This document shows, piece by piece, positions 1-11,205 of a stretch of 37,994 nucleotides of DNA (positions are counted from its first letter, which is position 1; the number at the start of each line of letters is the position of its first letter). The notes under the pieces were generated by a model. The model ran no database searches. It saw only the letters and a program-made list of their open reading frames with translations, and had not been told where the DNA came from. The position numbers were made by a program, and so were the translations under genes. The DNA is from Labilithrix sp. (GTDB lineage Bacteria; Myxococcota_A; Polyangia; Polyangiales; Polyangiaceae): positions 1-37,994 of the forward strand of contig JAHBWF010000070.1 in assembly GCA_019637105.1 (NCBI GenBank), in the 5' to 3' direction.

Positions 1-134
1 GGGGCCGGCGCCTCGTCCGGGGCGGCGGCGGCGGCCGGCGCCTCGTCCTCGGCGGGCTGACCGAGCGCCGCGGTGGTGAAGAGCGCCGCGGCGGAGACGA
101 CGCCCGCGCCGAGCAAGGTGGCGAAGCGGCTCAT
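1..134 (-). CDS. ATP synthase F0 b-type subunit with signal peptide (5' part only)
   Basis: The gene starts at the ATG on the minus strand at 134 and runs off the left edge, so only about 44 residues are visible. They form a typical signal peptide (MSRFATLLGAGVVSAAALFT, likely cleavage after ALG) followed by an Ala/Pro/Glu/Asp-rich linker. Its start overlaps the stop of the b'-type gene by ATGA, so the two are translationally coupled. Some deltaproteobacteria, such as Desulfovibrio, carry b' followed by a second b subunit that has a signal peptide, and the order here fits that. The domain that would prove it is outside the window. It could instead be subunit c with an N-terminal extension or an unrelated exported protein. 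Confidence 0.5.
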   Translation of the reverse strand, partial: MSRFATLLGAGVVSAAALFTTAALGQPAEDEAPAAAAAPDEAPA

Positions 135-637
135 GGCGACACCTCGCGTCCGAGGACCCGCGAAGCGATCGTCCGCCCGAGCGTCGCCGCCTCGGTCGTC
201 AGCTCCGCGCGCGTGCGCTTGGCCTCGCTCGCGAGCGTCGCTCGTCCTTGCTCGATGGTGGTGGCCGCGAGCGAGCGCACGCGGGCCATGATCTCGGCCT
301 CCTTCTTCGCGCCCTCGGCGCGGAGCGCGTCGCGCTCGGCGGCGCCGGCTTCGCGCGCCTTCGAGAGGATGGCCTCGTACTTGGCGAGCGCCTTGGCGGA
401 GCGCTCGTCCTCCTTCGAGGCCTCGCGCCTCGTCCCTTCGATGCGCTTCTCGCGCTCCTCGAAGAGCTTGAGCATCGGCTCGAAGAGCAGCGGCTTCAGG
501 AAGACGAGCAGGACGACGAACAGGACGATCTGGACGAGCAGGGACGCGTCGAGATCGACGTTCACGCCGCCGCCTTCGGACAGCCCTGAGCTGAGAAGAC
601 CAGCGTTGAGAGTGGTGCTCACATTGAGCATCGACAT
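131..637 (-). CDS. atpF: ATP synthase F0 subunit b/b'
   Basis: A 168-residue protein forming part of the peripheral stalk that holds the F1 head of ATP synthase to the membrane sector. One hydrophobic segment (about residues 30-50, LLVQIVLFVVLLVFLKPLLF) is followed by the family's characteristic 'FEPMLKLFEEREKRI' stretch and a long charged Ala/Glu/Lys/Arg-rich helix to the C-terminus, as expected for a b-subunit stalk. The length is normal. The start at 637 has GAGG just upstream; a second in-frame ATG lies at 631. The stop overlaps the next gene's ATG at 134. The gene is first in its operon in this window, because the 190 bases upstream hold no other minus-strand gene. The exact b versus b' naming is inferred. 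Confidence 0.85.
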   Translation of the reverse strand: MSMLNVSTTLNAGLLSSGLSEGGGVNVDLDASLLVQIVLFVVLLVFLKPLLFEPMLKLFEEREKRIEGTRREASKEDERSAKALAKYEAILSKAREAGAAERDALRAEGAKKEAEIMARVRSLAATTIEQGRATLASEAKRTRAELTTEAATLGRTIASRVLGREVSP

Positions 638-671
638 GGGGCCTCGTGGCTCGTTCGGCAACCCGGAGAGC

Positions 672-695
672 GGGTCCGTAACTGCGGACGGACCC
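672..695. other. Hairpin in the atp operon leader
   Basis: GGGTCCGT at 672-679 and ACGGACCC at 688-695 form a perfect 8-bp inverted repeat with an 8-base loop. It lies 35-58 bases upstream of the atpF start, in what should be the leader or promoter of the ATP synthase operon. There is no T-tract. It could be a leader structure or an operator. Confidence 0.4.
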
Positions 696-825
696 ACGCA
701 AACCGGAGGTGGAGACGCGCGCGAGGTACCATTGCCGGCGCGCCATGTCCATGGAGTCCCGTGGTGAAACCCAACGGGAGCGTTAGACCGCAAGATCTGC
801 GCGTTTCGGGCGCGGCGCGTCGTGA

Positions 826-1743
826 TCAGCGATCGCCCCGGCCGCGGCCGGCGACCTTGTCCACGAGCGGCGGGAGCGACGGGCGCGGCGTCCGGCCCGG
901 CTCGGCGACACGAAGGCCGCGATCGGCGCGCGGCCGCACCACCTGGGGCTCGCTCCGGCGGGGGAGCGCACCTCGAGCGTGCGCGGCGTAGGGATCGCTC
1001 TCGTCGCTCGGCGGGATCATCATCGGCGGCGGACGCCGGAGCGTGGGCAGGGGAGGAGGCTCGTTGCCCGGCGACGGCCACGTCACGCGCCTCGCGGAGC
1101 CCTCGGACTTGTACTCCGACGTCCGGTCGAGCGTCGCGTCGTCGCCGGAGAGGCGCGGCGGCGGGCTCGAGGACGCGCGGGCCGCCGGTCGCTCCTCCGC
1201 CGGCCGCTCGGCGGCGATCCGCTTGTGGAGGCCGCGGAGCGCGCTCGGGTGGAGCGCCTGGATCGGCTGCGTCCGATCGTTTTCGTCCTCCTCGTAGAGA
1301 TCGCGCGAGATCGGCGCGGTCCGGGACACGCGCGGCGTCGGGACCGCGGGCGAGATCACCGGAGCCGACGTCTCGACGCTCACGCTCGGGAGCGGCTCGG
1401 CCTCGACGAACGGATCCTCGGCGCGATGGCTCTCGAACCGCGTCACGAGGCCCGTCCGCACGAGCGAGACGCGGCCGCGCTCGTCGACGCGGGCGAAGAG
1501 CATCGACGCGCCGACGCGCGGCATCTCCGCCAGCATGCCCGAGACGGTCGGATCGAGGGAGGCGACGTACTGGGCGCCCACGCAACGCGCCGCGGAGCGC
1601 GCAGCGTCCCGGCTCTTCGCGCCCGTGAGCGCGCGGTTGGCGCTCGGCGCGACGACGATCCGCCGGCAGACGCCCTCCGCGTCCAGGAGGAAGGTGCAGG
1701 ACGACGTGTGGGCCGCGTAGGTGATTTCGAAGGGGTCGCTCAC
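826..1743 (-). CDS. Uncharacterised 305-residue protein with Pro-rich tail
   Basis: Not recognised. It starts with GTG at 1743 (MSDPFEITYAAHTSSCTFLL) and has strong third-position GC. Residues 1-110 look like one compact globular domain with alternating hydrophobic strands ('CTFLLDAEGVCRRIVVAPS', 'ASMLFARVDERGRVSLVRTG'). The remaining two thirds is low-complexity, rich in Pro, Arg, Ser and Glu, and probably disordered. There is no signal peptide or membrane segment, so it is likely cytoplasmic. No clear Shine-Dalgarno sequence precedes the GTG. It sits between the ATP synthase operon and a peroxiredoxin gene on the same strand, with gaps of 188 and 252 bases, and is probably its own transcription unit. 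Confidence 0.6.
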   Translation of the reverse strand: MSDPFEITYAAHTSSCTFLLDAEGVCRRIVVAPSANRALTGAKSRDAARSAARCVGAQYVASLDPTVSGMLAEMPRVGASMLFARVDERGRVSLVRTGLVTRFESHRAEDPFVEAEPLPSVSVETSAPVISPAVPTPRVSRTAPISRDLYEEDENDRTQPIQALHPSALRGLHKRIAAERPAEERPAARASSSPPPRLSGDDATLDRTSEYKSEGSARRVTWPSPGNEPPPLPTLRRPPPMMIPPSDESDPYAAHARGALPRRSEPQVVRPRADRGLRVAEPGRTPRPSLPPLVDKVAGRGRGDR

Positions 1744-1995
1744 GTTCGTGGGGAGGTCTTAGCAAGCGGTGGGCCCGCACATTGTGGGGACATATCCCAC
1801 CGGATTGGTCGCTCTTTCTTCGAATTTCCAGGCCTTGACCGGTCGAGCTCGCGCGTCTCGTGGCGACCGGCCGATCCACCGGTGCGGCCCCCGGGGCGCC
1901 CGCCGCCGTCGTCGGGCGCGGGCGCGCGTCCAGCGCGCGCGCCTCGTCGTCCGGCGCCGCGCCGTCGTCGACGAGCGCGGCGCTCCCGCGGGGCG

Positions 1996-2580
1996 TCACG
2001 ACTTCACGTCGGCGAGCACCTCGGCCGCGTGCCGCGAGACGTCGACGGAGCGGTAGATCTTCTTCACGTTCCCGTCCGCGCCGATGACGATCGTCTGGCG
2101 CGCGAAGAAGCCCCCGTTGTTCGGGACGCCGTACGCGTCCGCGATGGCGCCTTCGGGGTCGCTCACGAGGTGAAACGGCAGGCTCCGACGCTCGGCGAAC
2201 TTCTTGTGCGACTCGTTCGTGTCCGTCGAGACGCCGACCAGCACGACCTTCGTCGGCTCGAAGTCCTTCCAGGCGTCGCGGAAGGCGCACGCCTGCTTGG
2301 TGCACCCCGGCGTCTCGTCGCGCGGGTAGAAGTAGAGGACGATCGGTCGGCCCTTGAGCGCGCTCGGGGAGATCATCGCGCCGTCGTGCGCGGTCGTCGT
2401 GAAGTCGGGGGCGGGCTTGCCGACCTCGAGCGCGCCCGCGGCCTTCGCGGTCGCCGCCGGCGCGGGCGCGGCGCCGACCGCGCTCGAGCCGCCGGTCGTG
2501 GCGGTCGGGGGCGGCGGTGTGGAGTCGCGGCTGCATCCGAGGGCGACGACGAGCCCGCACGCGAGGAGAGGTGTTCGCAT
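1996..2580 (-). CDS. Lipid-anchored peroxiredoxin, Bcp/PrxQ type
   Basis: A 194-residue thiol peroxidase of the AhpC/TSA superfamily, Bcp/PrxQ branch, which reduces hydrogen peroxide and organic peroxides. The active-site region is YPRDETPGCTKQACAFRD: the peroxidatic Cys is about residue 93, and a resolving Cys lies five residues later (about 98), the atypical 2-Cys PrxQ pattern. Residues 1-16 form a lipoprotein signal (LVVALGC), followed by a Thr/Pro/Ala-rich linker to about residue 50, so the enzyme is predicted to be anchored outside the cytoplasm. Ordinary Bcp is about 155 residues and cytoplasmic, which explains the extra length. The ATG at 2580 was chosen because it gives the intact lipobox; the frame stays open upstream but without domain signal. 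Confidence 0.88.
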   Translation of the reverse strand: MRTPLLACGLVVALGCSRDSTPPPPTATTGGSSAVGAAPAPAATAKAAGALEVGKPAPDFTTTAHDGAMISPSALKGRPIVLYFYPRDETPGCTKQACAFRDAWKDFEPTKVVLVGVSTDTNESHKKFAERRSLPFHLVSDPEGAIADAYGVPNNGGFFARQTIVIGADGNVKKIYRSVDVSRHAAEVLADVKS

Positions 2581-2713
2581 GACGAAGGAGCTAGAAGCGC
2601 CGCTCGCCCGCGTCCAGCGCCGTGTCGGCGGAGTGCGCCGCCCCGTCGGGAAAACGTCGTCGGTCGTCCTCTCGGCGTTCCGATCCGCCGAATTCGGGGC
2701 ATACTTCGTCTCC

Positions 2714-3265
2714 GTGATCGATCTGGCGACCCTCGCTACCAGCGCCGACCTGACCCCCGAAGTGCTCCTCCAGGCCGCGAGCTCCTCCCAGGAGCTGAAG
2801 CGGCTCGTCGCGCGCGCGAGCGAGCTCGCCCGGCCGGAGCAGGGGTGGACGAAGCTCCTCAAGGTGATCGCGCGGGTCGCCCGAGCCGAGTGGTTGGAGG
2901 GCGATCTCCAGGTCGAGCTCAGCGGCGACGACAAGGGGACGACGATCGCGTTCTACGCGGTCCTCGGCGCGGGGATCCGCGAGCGGCTCTTCGGCGCGCA
3001 CTACCTCCAGGTGCCGATCGACGAGTTCCAGCGCGCCGTCGTGCTCGCCCCGGCCATCGTCGAGCCGCTCCAGGCCCATCAGGAGCTCAACCGGCTCACG
3101 CTCGCCGCCGGGCGGCGCGTCGGCAACCGGGACCTGCCGGACTTCGAGCTCGAGGAGAAGGCCAAGGGCGACGGCGAGCGGATCACCGCGCCGCCGCCGT
3201 CGGACCTCGTGGTCGACGAGCCCGAGGTCCACACGAAGCCGACGGCGCCCCCGCCCACGGAGTGA
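2714..3265 (+). CDS. Uncharacterised 183-residue protein
   Basis: Not recognised. Codon bias supports coding from the GTG at 2714 (MIDLATLATSADLTPEVLL) to the TGA at 3265. An in-frame ATG at 2579 would add 45 residues, but that sequence looks like read-through of the peroxiredoxin's upstream region. The body (about 1-145) is mixed alpha/beta with no signal peptide or membrane helix; 'GDLQVELSGDDKGTTIAFYAVLGAG' looks like a beta hairpin. The last 35 residues are a Pro/Thr/Glu-rich tail. It converges on the large kinase/activator gene, leaving only 27 bases between the two stop codons. Function unknown, probably cytoplasmic. Confidence 0.6.
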   Translation: MIDLATLATSADLTPEVLLQAASSSQELKRLVARASELARPEQGWTKLLKVIARVARAEWLEGDLQVELSGDDKGTTIAFYAVLGAGIRERLFGAHYLQVPIDEFQRAVVLAPAIVEPLQAHQELNRLTLAAGRRVGNRDLPDFELEEKAKGDGERITAPPPSDLVVDEPEVHTKPTAPPPTE

Positions 3266-3292
3266 CGCGCTCGGCGCGCCGGGCTCGCGAGC

Positions 3293-7942
<4,650 letters not shown>

Positions 7943-7946
7943 AACG

Positions 7947-7979
7947 TGGCACGCGTGTGCCAGCGCCTTTTTGTGCCAC
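7947..7979. promoter_or_regulatory. TGGCAC half-site cluster upstream of the kinase/activator gene
   Basis: Immediately upstream of the start at 7942, TGGCAC (7947-7952) and GTGCCA (7957-7962) form an inverted repeat with a 4-base centre, and a further GTGCCAC lies at 7973-7979. TGGCAC is also the -24 half of a sigma-54 promoter, but on the minus strand the GC of the -12 half falls one base off the required spacing, so a bona fide sigma-54 promoter is not claimed. An operator, perhaps for autoregulation, is the more cautious reading. Confidence 0.4.
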
Positions 7980-8014
7980 GCCGTCCCGGCGGCCGCGGTC
8001 GCGCCGCCGCGCGC

Positions 8015-8935
8015 TCAGTCGCGCGGCTTCTCGAGGCCGTACTGGCCGCTGAGGCCGAACCAGAAGCCCGTGAGCGCGAAGCCGACGCCGAGGCGCGCGA
8101 CGAACTGCTTGATCGGCTTGAAGCGGAGGCCGATCTGCGGGACCGAGATCCACGGGAAGAGGACCGGCTTCGAGCCGCCGTCGAACCAGCTCTTTTCCTT
8201 GTAGCCGTTCACCTTGTCGACCTCGGAGTTCTGGTGATCGGCCCGGTTGCAGCCGGTGCCGGGCGGGCCGACCGCGTCGCAGCGGCTGTAACGCTTGCCG
8301 GTCGACGCGGCGAGCTGGCCGTTCGGGTCCTCGGTCACCCAGCTGTTCTCGAGATCGCCGAACACCGCGCCGAGGCCGAAGCCGGCGCCGTACTCGAACT
8401 CGACGTTCTTCGAGAGCTTCGTCGACCAGAGGAGATCGACCGACGCGTAGACGACCTTCATCCCGCTGTTCACCAGCGAGTAGTTGCCGGCGATGTTGGG
8501 GGTGCCCTTCTGCTTGAACAGGATGTCGCCGGTCCCGAGCTCGTGGTACGAGAGCGAGGGGATGAGCGAGAAGCCGTCCTTCCGGAGATCGAACTCCGCG
8601 CCGATCATGTTCGTGTAGACCGTCTTGCCCTGGTCCACGAACAGGTTGAGCATGAAGCTCGGGATGACGTTCGCGCGGTAGCGGAGGCCGACGAAGAAGT
8701 AGCTCCGTCCCGGGACCTCGTCGACGTCGTAGATGTCCCATTTCTCGGCGGGCGGCTCGACGAGCGAGGGCTCCTTCTTCGGCTCGGCGCCCGGGGCGCC
8801 GCCGTCGGTCGTGTCGCTCTCGGCCTCGGCGGCGTCGGCCGTCGTCGCGTCGCCGGTGTCCGCGCGCGCTGGGGCAGGGAGCGCGAGGACGGCGGCGAAG
8901 AGGGTACCGAACGAGATCAGCGTCGTGGATCGCAT
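8015..8935 (-). CDS. Exported outer-membrane beta-barrel-like protein
   Basis: A 306-residue exported protein of unknown role. It starts at the ATG at 8935 with GAGG about 9 bases upstream and has a clear Sec signal peptide (about 1-24, ending PAPARA). A Thr/Ala/Asp/Glu-rich linker runs to about residue 60. The rest alternates aromatic and hydrophobic residues in short strands ('RSYFFVGLRYRANVIPSFML', 'VEFEYGAGFGLGAVFG', 'IGLRFKPIKQFVARLGVGFA'), typical of an outer-membrane barrel. A Cys pair lies in an extended loop around 'RCDAVGPPGTGC'. The protein ends with QYGLEKPRD, not the usual terminal aromatic. It is divergent from the hydrolase gene and stands alone. Confidence 0.7.
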   Translation of the reverse strand: MRSTTLISFGTLFAAVLALPAPARADTGDATTADAAEAESDTTDGGAPGAEPKKEPSLVEPPAEKWDIYDVDEVPGRSYFFVGLRYRANVIPSFMLNLFVDQGKTVYTNMIGAEFDLRKDGFSLIPSLSYHELGTGDILFKQKGTPNIAGNYSLVNSGMKVVYASVDLLWSTKLSKNVEFEYGAGFGLGAVFGDLENSWVTEDPNGQLAASTGKRYSRCDAVGPPGTGCNRADHQNSEVDKVNGYKEKSWFDGGSKPVLFPWISVPQIGLRFKPIKQFVARLGVGFALTGFWFGLSGQYGLEKPRD

Positions 8936-8978
8936 CGCGAAGCCTCGGAGGCGGGGGAGTCGTAGCTCTGCCGGGGGG

Positions 8979-9009
8979 TTGCCCCGCAAGCTCGGCCAGA
9001 TGCTACACT
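8979..9009 (+). promoter_or_regulatory. Weak candidate promoter for the hydrolase gene
   Basis: TTGCCC at 8979-8984 and TACACT at 9004-9009 resemble sigma-70 elements but are separated by 19 bases, longer than the ideal 17. The -10 candidate lies 81 bases before the GTG at 9091. It is the best match in the divergent intergenic region, but it remains weak. Confidence 0.25.
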
Positions 9010-9090
9010 GAGTCGAGGAACGCAGGACAAAATGGGCGTCGAGGTCGGGGGCCTCGGACCTCCGCCGGCCTCCTGCCTCGATTCACCCGC

Positions 9091-10113
9091 GTGATCCTCT
9101 ACGGACGTACCCTCGAACAGACGATCGACCGCCACGAACGCGCGAAGTTCGTGAAGGAGCTCGTGGTCAGCGGCGGGAGCGTCCCGCTCGCGATGGTGAG
9201 GAAGCGCCTCGTCTCGAACGGGGGCGGCACGCGCGCGCCGATCCTCCTCGTGCACGGGTTCGGCCAGAACCGGTACGCCTGGCACCTGCCGGCGCGGAGC
9301 TTCGCCAACTACCTCGCCCGAGAGGGGTACGACGTCTTCAACCTCGACCTCCGGGGCCACGGCCGCTCGCGGCATTTCGGCGCGCGCACGGTCCGCAGCG
9401 TGGACGACTACGTCGAGGAGGACCTGCCGACGGCGATCGACGAGGTCCTCACGCACACGAGCGGCCGGCCTCCGTTCCTCGTCGGGCACTCGCTCGGCGG
9501 CCTCGTCAGCTACGCCGCGGCGCCGAAGCTCACCGGCGCGGTCGCGGGGATCGCGTCGATCGGCAGCCCGTACCACTTCACGCGTGGCTCGTTCTCCCTC
9601 CAGGCGATCTCGCTCCTCTTCGAGGGGATGCGCCGGATCGGCGTGCCCCACGTCGGGGTCCCCGTGCCGCTCTACCCCGTCGGGGCGCTCATCCGCAGCA
9701 TCCGGCGCGTGGCCGACAGCCCGTTTTATCCGATCCCGCTGCGCGGCTGGCACGCCGGCGCCCTCGAGCCGCACGTGCTCGACCAGCACCTCCGCCTCGC
9801 GTTCGATCGGGCGGGCATCCACGAGCTGCGCAACATGTTCGAGTGGGGGGCGCAGCGGCGCTTCGGCGGCCACGCCCAGGACTACGTCGAGCGCTTCGAG
9901 GCGATGGACCTGCCGCTCTTCGTCCTCTCGGGGATGAACGACGACCTCGCGCCGCCGGCGAGCGTGCGCCCGGCCTTCGAGCGGAGCCGCTCGAAGGACA
10001 AGACGTACAAGACGGTGCCCCTCGGCCACATCGATCTGCTCGTCGGGCGCGACGCGCCGCTCTCGACGTGGCCGCTCGTGACGCGCTGGATCGAGAAGCG
10101 CTCCGCCGCCTGA
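9091..10113 (+). CDS. Alpha/beta hydrolase
   Basis: A 340-residue alpha/beta-hydrolase-fold enzyme, probably an esterase or lipase; the substrate cannot be told. The oxyanion-hole region is LLVHGFGQN (about 52-60), the nucleophile elbow GHSLGG puts the catalytic Ser near 134, the acid is probably Asp 284/285 (SGMNDDLAPP) and the base His about 313 (PLGHIDLLVG). The segment LRGHGRSRH is typical of the family. The insert at about 195-255, rich in Pro and aromatics, would be the lid. There is no signal peptide, although the first 30 residues are amphipathic. The start is the GTG at 9091; no in-frame ATG lies close by. It stands alone between a divergent barrel gene and a convergent small gene. 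Confidence 0.85.
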   Translation: MILYGRTLEQTIDRHERAKFVKELVVSGGSVPLAMVRKRLVSNGGGTRAPILLVHGFGQNRYAWHLPARSFANYLAREGYDVFNLDLRGHGRSRHFGARTVRSVDDYVEEDLPTAIDEVLTHTSGRPPFLVGHSLGGLVSYAAAPKLTGAVAGIASIGSPYHFTRGSFSLQAISLLFEGMRRIGVPHVGVPVPLYPVGALIRSIRRVADSPFYPIPLRGWHAGALEPHVLDQHLRLAFDRAGIHELRNMFEWGAQRRFGGHAQDYVERFEAMDLPLFVLSGMNDDLAPPASVRPAFERSRSKDKTYKTVPLGHIDLLVGRDAPLSTWPLVTRWIEKRSAA

Positions 10114-10199
10114 ATCGGCGTCGCGCGCGCCGACCGCCGTGCCCGAGCCCGGGCGCTCGAGGCGACGCGGTGGCCGGCGCCGGTCGCGGACCGCGCCGA

Positions 10200-10475
10200 T
10201 CAGCTCCTCTTTTTGTCCTTCTCGAGGCGCGAGACCTCCTCCTCGAGGCGGCGGATCTGGCGCTTGAGGTCCTTCACCTCGTCCTCCGTCGCGAGGCTCA
10301 TCGCCTTCGCGAGGCGTTCGACCTGGTCGCTCGTGAACGTCTGGACCTTGCCGGGCACGCTCATCATCTGCATGACGGCCTTCATGACGCGCTCGTCCTG
10401 CATGATCTTCATGACGCGCGGATCCGTCATGAGCTTCATCCCCTGCTTCACCAGCGTCTTCTTGATCGAGCTCAT
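10200..10475 (-). CDS. Small coiled-coil protein coupled to TetR
   Basis: A 91-residue protein of unknown role. The first half is Met-rich and helical ('DPRVMKIMQDERVMKAVMQMM'). The second half is a charged heptad-like helix ending 'DLKRQIRRLEEEVSRLEKDK', so it probably oligomerises as a coiled coil. It resembles small phasin-like or granule-associated proteins in composition only. Its ATG at 10475 overlaps the stop of the TetR gene (ATGA), so the two form a coupled operon and may be regulated together. There is no signal peptide. Confidence 0.75.
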   Translation of the reverse strand: MSSIKKTLVKQGMKLMTDPRVMKIMQDERVMKAVMQMMSVPGKVQTFTSDQVERLAKAMSLATEDEVKDLKRQIRRLEEEVSRLEKDKKRS

Positions 10476-11134
10476 TCTGCGCCCAGCATAGCAGGGCGCG
10501 CGGTCGAGGTGGCGGCGTCCCCGCCCAGGTAGCGCACGACGAGGGCGGCGACCTCGTCGACGAACCGCGGCTCGGAGAGGAGCTCGGGGCGCCGGAGGAC
10601 GGCCGCGTGCGTCATGGCCTCCACGCAGCTCACGGCGAGGAAGGACGCCAGGTCCAGGTCGTCGACGCCGATCTCGTCTCGACGCGCCTCGAGGTATGCG
10701 CGCACGAGCGTCAGGGCCTCCGCTTCCACGCGCTCGACGTGGTCCATCCTCCCGACGCGCGGGAGCTGCTCGGCGAGCACGCGGTGGAGCTTCGGCTCGA
10801 TGCGGTGCGCCTCGATCATCACGCGGACCAGCTCGCGCGCCGCCTCGGGCAGCGGGCTCGTCGCGACGCGCGCGAGCGAGGCGCGGACGACCTCCATCAT
10901 CGCGCCGACGTGGCGCTCGAGCACGGCCGCGACGAGCGCCTCCTTGCTCGGGAAGTACTGGTAGAGCGAACCGATGCTGACGCCGGCCGCCTCGGCGATC
11001 TTGTTGGTGCTGGCGCGGTCGTAGCCGTCGCGGACGAGAATGCGAGCGGTCGCGGTCAAGAGCGCGTCGACCGTCGCGCGCGAGCGCTCCTGCGAGGCGT
11101 TCTTCCGAGGGCTCGTGGCGGGCCGGCGTACCAT
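10472..11134 (-). CDS. TetR/AcrR family transcriptional regulator
   Basis: A 220-residue one-component regulator. Residues 15-65 are the TetR DNA-binding domain, with the helix-turn-helix and family signature in STNKIAEAAGVSIGSLYQYF followed by PSKEALVAAV. The rest is the variable all-helical ligand-binding and dimerisation domain. It is divergent from a cytochrome P450 gene 71 bases away, and a 14-bp palindrome overlaps its own start codon, so it probably represses itself and the P450. Its stop overlaps the start of the small coiled-coil gene. The ligand is unknown; a P450 substrate or product is a reasonable guess. Confidence 0.93.
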   Translation of the reverse strand: MVRRPATSPRKNASQERSRATVDALLTATARILVRDGYDRASTNKIAEAAGVSIGSLYQYFPSKEALVAAVLERHVGAMMEVVRASLARVATSPLPEAARELVRVMIEAHRIEPKLHRVLAEQLPRVGRMDHVERVEAEALTLVRAYLEARRDEIGVDDLDLASFLAVSCVEAMTHAAVLRRPELLSEPRFVDEVAALVVRYLGGDAATSTARPAMLGAE

Positions 11135-11147
11135 GACGAATTCGTCA
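11134..11147. promoter_or_regulatory. Probable TetR operator 1
   Basis: TGACGAATTCGTCA is a perfect 14-bp palindrome that overlaps the first base of the tetR start codon and lies in the shared tetR-P450 intergenic region. Its size and placement suit a TetR-family dimer. On the minus strand, TATGAT (11179-11184) could be the -10 of tetR, placing this operator downstream of the start of transcription. Confidence 0.55.
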
Positions 11148-11164
11148 ATGCGAGTAGCGAATGC

Positions 11165-11176
11165 GAGCGATCGCTC
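11165..11176. promoter_or_regulatory. Second palindrome in the tetR-P450 intergenic region
   Basis: GAGCGATCGCTC is a perfect 12-bp palindrome lying midway between the two divergent starts, about 18 bases beyond the first palindrome. Its outer bases partly resemble the first (TG...CA). It could be a second operator or could overlap the P450 promoter. Confidence 0.4.
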
Positions 11177-11205
11177 ACATCATATCCGACGGAGGAGATC
11201 GCGCC

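Noticed and set aside
7947-7979. Sigma-54 promoter upstream of the kinase/activator gene
   Set aside because: TGGCAC is present, but the GC doublet of the -12 element is one base off the required spacing in both possible registers.
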